NCBI GenBank assembly: GCA_963210315.1
Contig: OY723267.1
Location: 1,054,001-1,118,000 of the forward strand
Length of the DNA: 64,000 nucleotides
Direction: 5' to 3'
From: Rhynchopus euleeides
Taxonomy: Eukaryota; Euglenozoa; Diplonemea; Diplonemida; Diplonemidae
The notes below the pieces were generated by a model. The model worked only from the letters and a program-made list of their open reading frames with translations, did no database searches and was not told where the DNA came from. The position numbers were made by a program, and so were the translations under genes. Positions 45,443-56,153 of this stretch are shown here, one piece after another; position 1 is the stretch's first letter, and each line of letters opens with the position of its first letter.

Positions 45443-46557
45443 AGGATTCTGAACTTTTTTTCTAAGAATTTTTGTAAGGGAAAAAAAGTTTTTTTTTCTA
45501 AGAATTTTGTTAGGGGAATTTTTTTCTAAGGTTGTTTCGCAGAGGAGAAAACTTTTTCTAAGTTTTCCCCAGTCGACAGGGCGCGCACAAGGATGGAAGG
45601 GAAGTCTGTCCCCCGTACCGTTCGCCTTGCTGGCCAACTGGAGAGCCAGACGTTCACTACCGTGGCCTCCGGCGGCTGGGGGGCTCCGCCCCCCAGACCC
45701 CCCTGTGGCGTACGTCTCGTACTCAAGCCCTTCGAATCCCATCAGGTCGGGGTCCAACCACTCCAGTCGCCTCTGAGGACGCAGCCAACTCGCACAGAAT
45801 CTGTACGCCCACACGAACAGGTGTTCGCTACCGTGGCCTCCGGCGGCTGGGGGGCTCCGCCCCCCAGACCCCCCATGTAGCGTGTGCCCGTCCATCTATC
45901 TCACTTCCCCGGGTACAGTGCAGCGTAGGAGGTCAGCGCCGCATCCATGAAGCGCTTCTTCGAAGCCTGACTGACATCGGACAGGAGGTCGGGCTTCCCC
46001 ACCTGGGAGGTACACTTGCCGCGTTCGCGACATGCGTGACACGCGACACGCTACCTGAAACGTGAGTGTGCCTTGCTAACACGGGCATTTCAACGGTCTG
46101 CCGACGACCGTTCCCCAAACCAGTAAACCAGCAGTTTTGGAAAATCGGAGAGATCACCCTACTGCGCTGAATATGGTGCGCACCACTGCAAAAATCCCCG
46201 GGAGCTTTTGGGCTTTCAGACCTGAAGGGGCCAGCAGGTGGGTGGCGTCGGGGAGTGGCAGCTTTGTAACTGTCCTCCAGCTGCTGGCATGTCCAGCCCT
46301 GCGAGAGTGCCAAGGTGTATTGAGTCCCTGCGGAGCACAACCCCCGATGAGAACGAGTGCCAGATGATCCTCATTCATTTTCAGCTGTAACGCGCATGAG
46401 GGGCACTCTCTGCCGCAAGCATCTCTGGGCATCACTCAAGAGCTGTCACATGCTGACGCGGAGAGAAATCAGAGAAAAGGTCCCGCCTGACGGGCACGCG
46501 CCTGGAAACTGTGGGGGGGCGAGCAAAAAATCCCTTGTAAAAATTCTTAGAAAAAAC
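45443..46557. mobile_element. Segment bounded by an inverted ~27 bp A/T-rich repeat
   Basis: TTTTCTAAGAATTTTTGTAAGGGA at 45457-45482 is the inverse of TCCCTTGTAAAAATTC then TTAGAAAA at 46531-46556, with one mismatch. Nearby outer sequences are also related (GTTCCCC with A/T runs on both sides). The bounded 1.1 kb contains a SINE-like dimer and a plus-strand TTCTAAG-rich stretch but no recognised gene. Could be a small non-autonomous element; target duplication not found. Confidence 0.45.
45648..45890 (+). repeat. SINE-like dimeric repeat, copy C
   Basis: Two units (hairpins near 45680 and 45852) with the shared GTGGCCTCCGGCGGCTGG arm, spacing about 175 bp, separated by the same GACGCAGCCAACTC spacer seen in copy A at 34.4 kb. 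Confidence 0.8.
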
Positions 46558-48605
46558 CTGGTTCCCCGACTCAAAAAACCTGGAAAAAGGGCTCGTTCCC
46601 CGCCCAGGCCTGCATCAAGATGGCAAAAAATGTTGCAAATCTGGACCGGCGGGATTTTGTCACAGGAGTTATCGAATCATGCAGAGCAAGACTCTTGCGA
46701 TTTGTGGCACGACGGCGGGCACTTCCTGTTGTGTGCGCAGGTGGGGGGGGAGGGGTCGTTGGTACATCAGCTGTCAGAAAAGGGAGGCATGCGTCGCACA
46801 ACAGCGTGAATAATGCCCACCATCCCGACCAAAAATGCGCTGATGGTTCGGCAGTTTCCTTAATCTGCTGGCACAAAGCTGCACGGATGGCACGAGGCCG
46901 CACGCATGCAGTGACACAAGGAGGAATGTGCCTGTTCAAAGCAGGGCGAAAACATAACCGATGTTTGCTTTAATTTAGAATCAATGACCAGCCGCCTGAC
47001 GGCAAGGCTGCCTGCGTTGATTTCGTTGCTGAACGTTGCGTGTCAAATTTCATTCCTGAACTGATAGCTCTGATGATGTGATGTTATTTTTGTATCTCTT
47101 GTCAGCTGCTCGTCGCTTTGAATGGCAAAGTCACCCCGGCATCACAGAATGGGCAGGCGTCACTGTTGTGTTCCAATGGTGAATATGGGATAGGCTACGC
47201 GCAAAGGTTAACGGAAGCAAGAGAGGTGGCACAGCTTCTGCTGGGAAGAGCGTGGGTGGGCGGGGGGTGGGGAGACGCAAAGTTGAGAATGCCCATTTCT
47301 TTGTATCAGAAAGGCTCCCTGAGCGCGATATCACGGTCTGTTCAGTTACGCAGACAGTGCATGCTCCACTTATGATATAACATTCGACATACCCTTCTTC
47401 TTCAGGGAGTCAGGTCAATGCGCCGTTCTTGGCAGCAGCACCACCCCAAGGGGTTTTCTTTTGCGGAACTTCCTGGGAACGACTGCGGGTCCACAAACAC
47501 AGGTGAATACTTATTCTTGTGACGTGCTCGGGTGGCACTTTGGTAGGGGCAGGTCAGCAACCCGCCTTTTCAACCTAGACTCCAAGCTAGGCTAAGCCAG
47601 GCTAGAGGAAGAAACACCCCCACCACTCCTTTTCGGGAGGCCATCTTTGCCCAGTTGCGCTGCAACGCGCACAGCAAAACGAGGTGTGGGCATTCCCGAG
47701 CAACGTTTTCACACCAGACTGACAATATCACTACCACATCGGGGGGAGAGGGTGTTTGGTTTTGGGAACAGGACAAGGGACACATGCACGGGCACAACAG
47801 GGATGCCAGCCGACACGACGCCGGGGTGAAACAAAATGAGGCACACCGAGGTGACTGAAAGAGTCTCGGTGTTCTGTGGAATCATTGGAGCTGGTCGGCT
47901 GGCAGAGCATCCACCTGTGCACCCGCCATGGTCTGACAATCAATCTGGTGGGCGGGGTGGGGGGTGTCCTGTGTGTGGGAGGAAGGGTCGCGCGATCGGG
48001 GAGTGGCACGCACAAAGCCAACGAAGTCTCACCCCCCCCTCCCCCAGGCTGTTTCTTGCCTGAAGGGAAAAGAAATGTTGGCCACTAGAGAGCAGTGCAG
48101 CGTGTGTGGTACCACCGGCACTAAAATGTTCTACCCAGGACACCCAACGCGTCTCAAAAAAAAGATAAGGCTGTTGTTTGTGCGCCAAATCCGGGAAAAA
48201 CAAAGGCAACTCAACCGCAGCCTGGAGTGAGAACACTCTGTCAAATCTGGTGCCACACAGCCAAGGTTCACCCCCGGTTTGGAAAAAGTACGCCTATTCT
48301 TTGCAGGGTGTCACAGCAGCATCGTCGAGAACTGATCATCATTCGATTGTCTTTTGGGGCTTCAGCGGCGAAATGCTTCGCCCCTTGTACTACTACTAGG
48401 GTGGACGACTCGCCCAACTTTTCAGCTAAGCTACTGTGACAAAAAATATTGGCTTCAAAAAAAGAAATTCCTGGGTTTCTCGGCCACTTTTGAGGTAATT
48501 GCGCGACAGTCCTGAAGTTGGGAACCCCAAATGTGGAAAAGCAACACCGAAAACTCGATTTTCGGGCCCCACACTGTAGACACAATGTGAATTTTCGGGG
48601 GTACC

Positions 48606-48676
48606 TGGGACCCCCCGTGTTTAAGTCCCCCCCCTGGAGGCGACTTTCGGCCAGGGGGGGGCTTAAACACGGGGGT
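48606..48676. repeat. Inverted repeat hairpin
   Basis: CCCCGTGTTTAAGTCCCCCC (about 48607-48626) is the inverse of GGGGGGGCTTAAACACGGGG (about 48654-48673), with a ~28-base loop containing GACTTTCGG. A related weaker arm pair lies at 48838-48890. Function unknown; possibly the end of a mobile element. Confidence 0.7.
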
Positions 48677-49185
48677 GGCACGGTGGAGACCAAGAAGACC
48701 TCTTCCGCTTCCGTCGTATGGGGGTGATTCCGGTCCGGATGGACTTTTGGCACCCCACTTTTCGACTCTGACAGCACCTGGAGGGCACCAGGTGGCCTAG
48801 CGGCCACCTGATGACCCTCCAGACCAGCCCACTCCCGTGTTTAGGTCCACCTGTGCTTAAGTCCCCCCTGGGGGGACTTTTACACGGGTGGTCCCAGGTA
48901 CGAGCAGTGATCTCGTGCCAGGGCTGGCATGGCCCGACCTCAACATTTTCCCATCACATGTTGTGGAGAGGCCAGACTATCTTCAGTAGACTTTGGGTTT
49001 TTGAGTTCGGCCGGGTGAAAATGCGGCGCAGCGTGCGAAAATCCAACGCCACCATGAGAGGCAGGTGGATGAAGCTTGATGACTCAGTCGCGCCGAATCG
49101 TACCCAAGTGAAGGACTATCCCCTGGAATGCGACACAGCACCAACCGGTGTGAGACGTGCCTTCAAAATCCTGAAGGATGTTCAC

Positions 49186-52100
49186 CGACCAATAAAGCGA
49201 CCAGATGGCGGTCCCAAATTTGGGACCGACCGATAAAGCGACCAGATGGTGGTCCCAAATTTGGGACCGACCGAAAAATTGACCAGAGGGCGGTCCCAAA
49301 TATGGGACCGACCAATAAAGCGACCAGATGGCGGTCCCAAATTTGGGACCGACCGAGAAAGCGACCAGATGGTGGTCCCACAATTGGGACCGACCCATAA
49401 AGCGACCAGATGTCGGTCCCAAAATTGGGACCGACCGAGAAAGCGACCAGATGGCGGTCCCAAATTTGGGACCGACCGAAAAATTGACCGGATGGCGGTC
49501 CCAAATTTGGGACCGAGCCATAAAGCGACCAGATGGTGGTCCCAAATTTGGGACCGACCGAGAAAGCGACCAGATGGTGGTCCCACAATTGGGACCGACC
49601 CATAAAGCGACCATATGGCGGTCCCAAAATTGGGACCGACCGAGAAAGCGACCAGATGGCAGTCCCAAATTTGGGACCGACCGAGAAAGCGACCAGATGG
49701 TGGTCCCAAATTTGGGACCACCATCTGGTCGCTTTGTTGGTCGGTCCCAAATTTGGGACCGCCATCTGGTCGCTTTCTCGGTCGGTCCCAAATTTGGGAC
49801 CGCCATCTGGTCGCTTTATGGGTCGGTCCCAAATTTGGGACCGCCATCTGGTCGCTTTATTGGTCGGTCCCAAATTTGGGACCGCCATCTGGTCAATTTT
49901 TCGGTCGGTCCCAAATTTGGGACCGCCATCTGGTCGCTTTATGGGTCTGTCCCAAATTTGGGACCACCATCTGGTCGCTTTATTGGTCGGTCCCAAATTT
50001 GGGACCACCATCTGGTCGCTTTCTCGGTCGGTCCCAAATTTGGGACCGCCATCTGGTCGCTTTATGGGTCGGTCCCAAATTTGGGACCGCCATCTGGTCA
50101 ATTTTTCGGTCGGTCCCAAATTTGGGACCGCCATCTGGTCGCTTTATGGGTCGGTCCCAAATTTGGGACCACCATCTGGTCGCTTTGTTGGTCGGTCCCA
50201 AATTTGGGACCGCCATCTGGTCGCTTTATTGGTCGGTCCCAAATTTGGGACCGCCATCTGGTCAATTTTTCGGTCGGTCCCAAATTTGGGACCGCCATCT
50301 GGTCGCTTTATGGGTCTGTCCCAAATTTGGGACCACCATCTGGTCGCTTTATTGGTCGGTCCCAAATTTGGGACCACCATCTGGTCGCTTTCTCGGTCGG
50401 TCCCAAATTTGGGACCGCCATCTGGTCGCTTTATGGGTCGGTCCCAAATTTGGGACCGCCATCTGGTCAATTTTTCGGTCGGTCCCAAATTTGGGACCGC
50501 CATCTGGTCGCTTTATGGGTCGGTCCCAAATTTGGGACCACCATCTGGTCGCTTTGTTGGTCGGTCCCAAATTTGGGACCGCCATCTGGTCGCTTTATTG
50601 GTCGGTCCCAAATTTGGGACCACCATCTGGTCGCTTTGTTGGTCGGTCCCAAATTTGGGACCGCCATCTGGTCGCTTTATGGGTCGGTCCCAAAATTGGG
50701 ACCACCATCTGGTCGCTTTACGGGTCGGTCCCAAATTTGGGACCGCCATCTGGCCAATTTTTCGGTCGGTCCCAAATTTGGGACCGCCATCTGGTCGCTT
50801 TGTTGGTCGGTCCCAAATTTGGGACCGCCATCTGGTCGCTTTATTGGTCGGTCCCAAATTTGGGACCACCATCTGGTCGCTTTGTTGGTCGGTCCCAAAT
50901 TTGGGACCGCCATCTGGTCGCTTTATGGGTCGGTCCCAAAATTGGGACCACCATCTGGTCGCTTTACGGGTCGGTCCCAAATTTGGGACCGCCATCTGGC
51001 CAATTTTTCGGTCGGTCCCAAATTTGGGACCGCCATCTGGTCGCTTTGTTGGTCGGTCCCAAATTTGGGACCGCCATCTGGTCGCTTTATTGGTCGGTCC
51101 CAAATTTGGGACCACCATCTGGTCGCTTTGTTGGTCGGTCCCAAATTTGGGACCGCCATCTGGTCGCTTTATGGGTCGGTCCCAAAATTGGGACCACCAT
51201 CTGGTCGCTTTACGGGTCGGTCCCAAATTTGGGACCGCCATCTGGCCAATTTTTCGGTCGGTCCCAAATTTGGGACCGCCATCTGGTCGCTTTGTTGGTC
51301 GGTCCCAAATTTGGGACCGCCATCTGGTCGCTTTATTGGTCGGTCCCAAATTTGGGACCACCATCTGGTCGCTTTCTCGGTCGGTCCCAAATTTGGGACC
51401 ACCATCTGGTCGCTTTGTTGGTCGGTCCCAAATTTGGGACCGCCATCTGGTCGCTTTATGGGTCGGTCCCAAAATTGGGACCACCATCTGGTCGCTTTAC
51501 GGGTCGGTCCCAAATTTGGGACCGCCATCTGGTCGCTATGTTGGTCGGTCCCAAATTTGGGACCACCATCTGGTCGCTTTCTCGGTCGGTCCCAAATTTG
51601 GGACCACCATCTGGTCGCTTTGTTGGTCGGTCCCAAATTTGGGACCGCCATCTGGTCGCTTTATGGGTCGGTCCCAAAATTGGGACCACCATCTGGTCGC
51701 TTTACGGGTCGGTCCCAAATTTGGGACCGCCATCTGGTCGCTTTGTTGGTTGGTCCCAAATTTGGGACCACCATCTGGTCGCTTTCTCGGTCGGTCCCAA
51801 ATTTGGGACCGCCATCTGGTCGCTTTGTTGGTCGGTCACAAATTTGGGACCGCCATCTGGTCAATTTTTCGGTCGGTCCCAAATTTGGGACCGCCATCTG
51901 GTCGCTTTATGGGTCGGTCCCAAAATTGGGACCACCATCTGGTCGCTTTATGGGTCGGTCCCAAATTTGGGACCGCCATCTGGTCGCTTTATGGGTCGGT
52001 CCCAAATTTGGGACCGCCATCTGGTCAATTTTTCGGTCGGTCCCAAATTTGGGACCACCATCTGGTCGCTTTGTTGGTCGGTCCCAAATTTGGGACCGCC

Positions 52101-52424
52101 ATCTGGTCAATTTTTCGGTCGGTCCCAAATTTGGGACCACCATCTGGTCGCTTTCTCGGTCGGTCCCAAATTTGGGACCACCATCTGGTCGCTTTCTCGG
52201 TCGGTCCCAAATTTGGGACCGCCATCTGGTCGCTTTGTTGGTCGGTCCCAAATTTGGGACCGCCATCTGGTCGCTTTATGGGTCGGTCCCAAATTTGGGA
52301 CCGCCATCTGGTCCATTTTTCGGTCGGTCCCAAATTTGGGACCGCCATCTGGTCGCCTTGTTGGTCGGTCCCTAATTTGGGACCACCATCTGGTCCATTT
52401 TTCGGTGGGTCCCAAGTTTGGGAT
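49186..52424. repeat. Satellite array 2, 41-bp unit with palindromic core, ~79 copies, inverted at 49.71 kb
   Basis: Each unit holds the perfect palindrome GGTCCCAAATTTGGGACC, then CGCCATCTGGTCGCTTT or CACCATCTGGTCGCTTT (or AATTTTTC in place of GCTTT) and a short variable joint. Units from 49186 to about 49710 run in one direction (about 13 copies), and from 49711 to 52424 in the other (about 66). The switch is a perfect 50-bp palindrome centred between 49710 and 49711. The CTTTACGGG variant at about 50720, 50966, 51212, 51499 and 51704 shows higher-order repeats of 246 bp (6 units), then 7 and 5 units. Stop codons are absent from all three forward frames over ~3 kb, which produces ORFs of about 1000 codons that I do not treat as genes. 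Confidence 0.97.
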
Positions 52425-54776
52425 GAGGAACTCCGTGGGCACCATTCGTCGCCCTTCGGTCGCCACCTGTTCAGACCCCTTTTCAGGGGATTTGAGCCCC
52501 AGAGAGACCTCCTGGACCGGTTTTCTGGTGTTTTATGCTCTTCCCGACCCTGTCCTGGCCCACAATGTGGTCTGGAGCGAGGTTCTGCTGATTTCCGCCT
52601 GATGCGGACCCTCCTTTGGGGTCCTCCATTTATTTTGCGTCTGACCGTCGCCTTCCCCACCTAGTTCACGAGGGCAAGGTGAAAAACCGTTTTTTAACCC
52701 CAAAAATGGCATTTCCCGGGTGGCGACCTCTGGCGACCTCTGAAAAATGTGCCCAAAAAGTGATTTTTGGGACCTTGCGGACCTCGAAAACACAAAGGGA
52801 AAAAAAATATTTTTTGTCACACCCCCTCTTGGGGCGGTACGCCAGTCTACTACTACAGGAAGCTAGTTAGCGTTATGAAGACAGATGCGGGCGGATGAGG
52901 GGATTGTTGCGATGCACGGAAGTGTCCCAAATTTGCAGCAACAATCAAATTGCACGGCAGGGTACAAAAATGCTCCCATGGCAGTGTGTTGTAGGGCATG
53001 GGATGCACAGTTGGACCCGGAGATTTGGAAGATAGCCATATGAGGGTCGTTATCGCCGACCAGAAGCGGACGCACAGAACCCTGTCTTGGAAGTGTGAAA
53101 ACAGGATACGGCAGGTATGGCTCGCTGCTGTGTTCAGGGTCAAGAGATAGGCGAACCATAACAAAATAAAAGGTGTTCACTTCACGCTTTGGTTCCGATT
53201 CTCTTCTGCGCCTTGTCGCTTTCACTCACATGCCTGCCGTAGAGTGAGGAGCATAGAGCACTTCGACCCACATTGAAGTGTGCTTTAAAAATTGAAAGTG
53301 GCGAGAGAGAATGGGGTAAAAGATAACGGTTGATTTTCATCACAGGAAGACAGACAGGAGGGCAGGGTGAGTTAGAGAGATAGAGAGAAAAAGAAAGGCG
53401 TGTGTGGGGGGTCGTGCCCCCAAACAGGGGGCAATCTTTATCGAGAGAATGCGCTCGGAGCGCCACCCACGAGGCATGAAGGCGCTTGGCCAACACACCT
53501 GAGGAAATACAACTGAGTGTTTAGATATCGCGGTTCATTTATCGCGCAAAAAGGTCGAGTCAGCAACCCAACCCTTTGAACCCATAGTTATCAGCCCCAC
53601 CCCGCTTGGCCCAGCATAGCCGAGCTGCGCCGCGTAGAGCCTCTCCTCCAAACCCCCATGGAAGCCGTGGATCCCCCCTGCACCCTCGTGGCAGACACAC
53701 CCGCAACAGGTGTGTGCAGAGTCACTCTCAGGTGTGCATTGTCGGAACAGGGGCAAGGAGGCCCGATATCCTTGAGGGGCACGCGCGTTGCTGTGCCAGT
53801 TGTATCTTCCGGCAGATGTAGACCCCTTCTGCATTGCACAAAAGGGAAAGGAGAACTAAACGCAGATTGAAATCACAGACAGGGCGGAGAGCGGTGCCGG
53901 AGAGTGGTGGCAGCACAAATGGCCTTATGAACTCAACAGGAATATGCACAGTCGAAGGAACAGGGTTTGGCGGGGAGTGCCAGCTGTAGCCGGGGAGTCG
54001 GAACGGAACATGTCACAGAGATGGCATACGATACAGACAGCACTAGAAGGAATTCCCAGACAGTGCGCGGAGGGGTGGTGAATAGGCAGAGAAGAAGAGA
54101 AAAAAAAAGGGTGCAGGGGATGTGAGGGCGGGGAACCCCTCATCCCGTTAAAAACACCTGGCGGGTAGGATGGCAGGGGGTGGCGGGTGCACACAGCATT
54201 GGCGGGAAGGAGCTTGCGCAATGCAGCCTGCAAGGAAGGGACTCGCAGACACAGCGTCCCCCACCCCACCACCACCACCACCGCCGCCGCTCTCGAAGAA
54301 AATGGACCTACTACAACTGGAATCAGAACCCACAAAACAAACTCGCACACCAGCACCACCACCCCGCCTCTGGTAGTGGTGCCATTGACCTCTCGCCGTG
54401 CTGCCCAACTGAAGCTCTGAAAGCGCCAAACAAAACGGGGCCTCCTCCCCTCCTCCCCCCTCACCCACTTCCCACCCAGGCCCTGAGGTAAGGATTTTTG
54501 GTAGTTCACGGATTTCCTCCGGGGGGGGGTAGGGGGGGGGGGGGCTCCCCGCGGGCTGAGGTCAGGCTGGCGACCCAGGTTTTCAGGGTGACACCAGGAT
54601 TTCCTCGAAATTTTGGGTGACCCCCACCCCCTGGTCGGGCACCCTACCAGGGGGGGGGGGGGGGGGGTCACGAGGGGGGGTATGGGGGGGTATCCCCCCT
54701 ACCCGACCCCCCTCCCGACTCGGGATGGGGGGGGGGGGGTCAGGAGGTGGTACTTTCACCCAATTGATGTTCCCCA
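52425..54776. other. right flank of satellite 2, no recognised gene
   Basis: 52425-52840 continues with single-copy sequence in which the satellite ORFs end. 53535-53834 (minus) has a normal-looking open frame but no domain, start support or splice sites, so I leave it uncalled. G runs near 54525-54545, 54647-54668 and 54727-54740. Confidence 0.4.
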
Positions 54777-55850
54777 GTAATAGGTGTAAATGGGCACCCC
54801 ATGGCCAAAATGACCCCATCGCGATCCGCACAGATTCCAAACGTTCAAAAGAACGGGTTTTTGGAAAATCCGAGGGGGGGGTCCCGCTGGGTGGGTAGGT
54901 GGGGTGTAGTGGACTGGCTGCCTCCCAGCCACCTTCTCCCACGACCAGTCCCTGAACCAGACCCGTGTTTCATGGGTGATACTTGGCTCACACACCATCA
55001 AAGTGACCCCACTGTGATCCGCACAAATTCCAAACGTTCAAAAGAAAGGGGTTTTGGAATACCCGAGGAGGGGGTCCCGCTGGGTGGGGTGGGGTGTCAT
55101 GGTGTGTGTCACCCAGTCACCCTTCACCCATAACCAGCCCCTGAACCAGACCGCTTTTTCATGGGTGAAGCTGGGCACCTAGACCCACAGTGTGACCCCA
55201 CTACGATCCGCAAAAGTTTCAAACGTTCAAAAGAACGGGGTTTTGGAACACTCGTGGAGGGGGTCCCGCTGGGTGGGTGGGCTGGCTGACTCTCGGCCCC
55301 CCTCTCGGCCGTGTGGCTACCTCAGTCACTTTCTCTTCGGACCAGCCCCTGAACCAGAGTCACATTTCATGGACGATGTTTGTCACATAGACCTATAAAA
55401 TGACCCACTACGATCCGCAAAAGTTTCAAACGTTCAAAAGAACGGGGTTTTGGAACACCTGAGGAGGGGGTCCCGCTGGGTGGGTGGCTGGGTGGGGTGG
55501 CATGGTGTGTTACTCCCAGTCACCTTCACCCATGACCAGACCCTGAACCAGAGCCACATTTCATGGACAAAGCTTGTCACCTAGACCTACAAAGTGACCC
55601 CACTACGATGCGCACAGATTCCAAATATTCAAAAGAACGGGGTTTCGGAACACCCGAGGAGGGGGTCCCGCTGGGTGGGTGGGCTGGCTGACTCTCGGCC
55701 TCCCAGTCACAGTCTCCTATGACCAGCCCCTGAACTAGACCCACATTTCATGGGTGAAGCTTGGCACCTAGACCCACAGTGTGACCCCACTACGATCCGC
55801 ACAGAGCCCAAAGAGTGCAATGGAAGGGGTCAATCGCGATTCCGCGAGTC
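54777..55850. repeat. Degenerate tandem repeat of ~195 bp, about six copies
   Basis: Copies are marked by ATCCGCA or ATGCGCA followed by a variable AAAGTTTC/CAGATTCC and CAAACGTTCAAAAGAACGGG, then GGGGGTCCCGCTGGGTGG. Copies start near 54822, 55014, 55203, 55410, 55607 and 55795 (spacing 188-207). Other shared blocks are CCAGCCCCTGAACCAGA and TTTCATGG. No coding capacity. The last copy decays after 55800. Confidence 0.8.
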
Positions 55851-56153
55851 GAAGATTCCGCACTTTTGGGTCACTTTCAGGTGATGTCAGGTCCCTGGAG
55901 TGACTGCAGATAGCCCATTTTCAGGGTGGGAGCCCTACTCGTACGTCACCCAGATTCAGCCCAAACCCGTGCACCCAGGGTGCACGGTCGCCGGGAGCGC
56001 GCGGACACCCGGAAACAGGTCGCATTTGCGCGCGCTGCCTGCACCCTGCACGCCAGCCCCCCCCTACCCCCCCCCCCCCCCGACGTTCACGACCCCCCAG
56101 AAAATTACCCCAGCCCCTGTTCCCACCCCCCCCCCCCCCCGGTATTCCAAAGC

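Larger units (their letters stand above)
42258..49185. other. repeat-rich region without recognised genes
   Basis: No gene that I can support in almost 7 kb. ORFs up to 240 codons exist (42737-43459 plus, 44642-45340 minus) but show no domain, signal or splice consistency. Contains the SINE-like dimer at 45.65 kb, an inverted-repeat bounded segment (45.43-46.56 kb) and a hairpin at 48.6 kb, listed separately. Confidence 0.4.

Noticed and set aside
47888-47960. tRNA-like D-arm sequence (GGTCGGCTGGCAGAGC)
   Set aside because: No matching T-arm (box B) or cloverleaf closes downstream.
49328-52664. Three overlapping forward ORFs of about 1000 codons each
   Set aside because: They are the three frames of the stop-free 41-bp satellite; the residues repeat every 41 and no start or splice support exists.
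53535-53834. 100-codon minus-strand ORF with Gly-rich segments
   Set aside because: Balanced composition, but no motif, no splice site and no start support.
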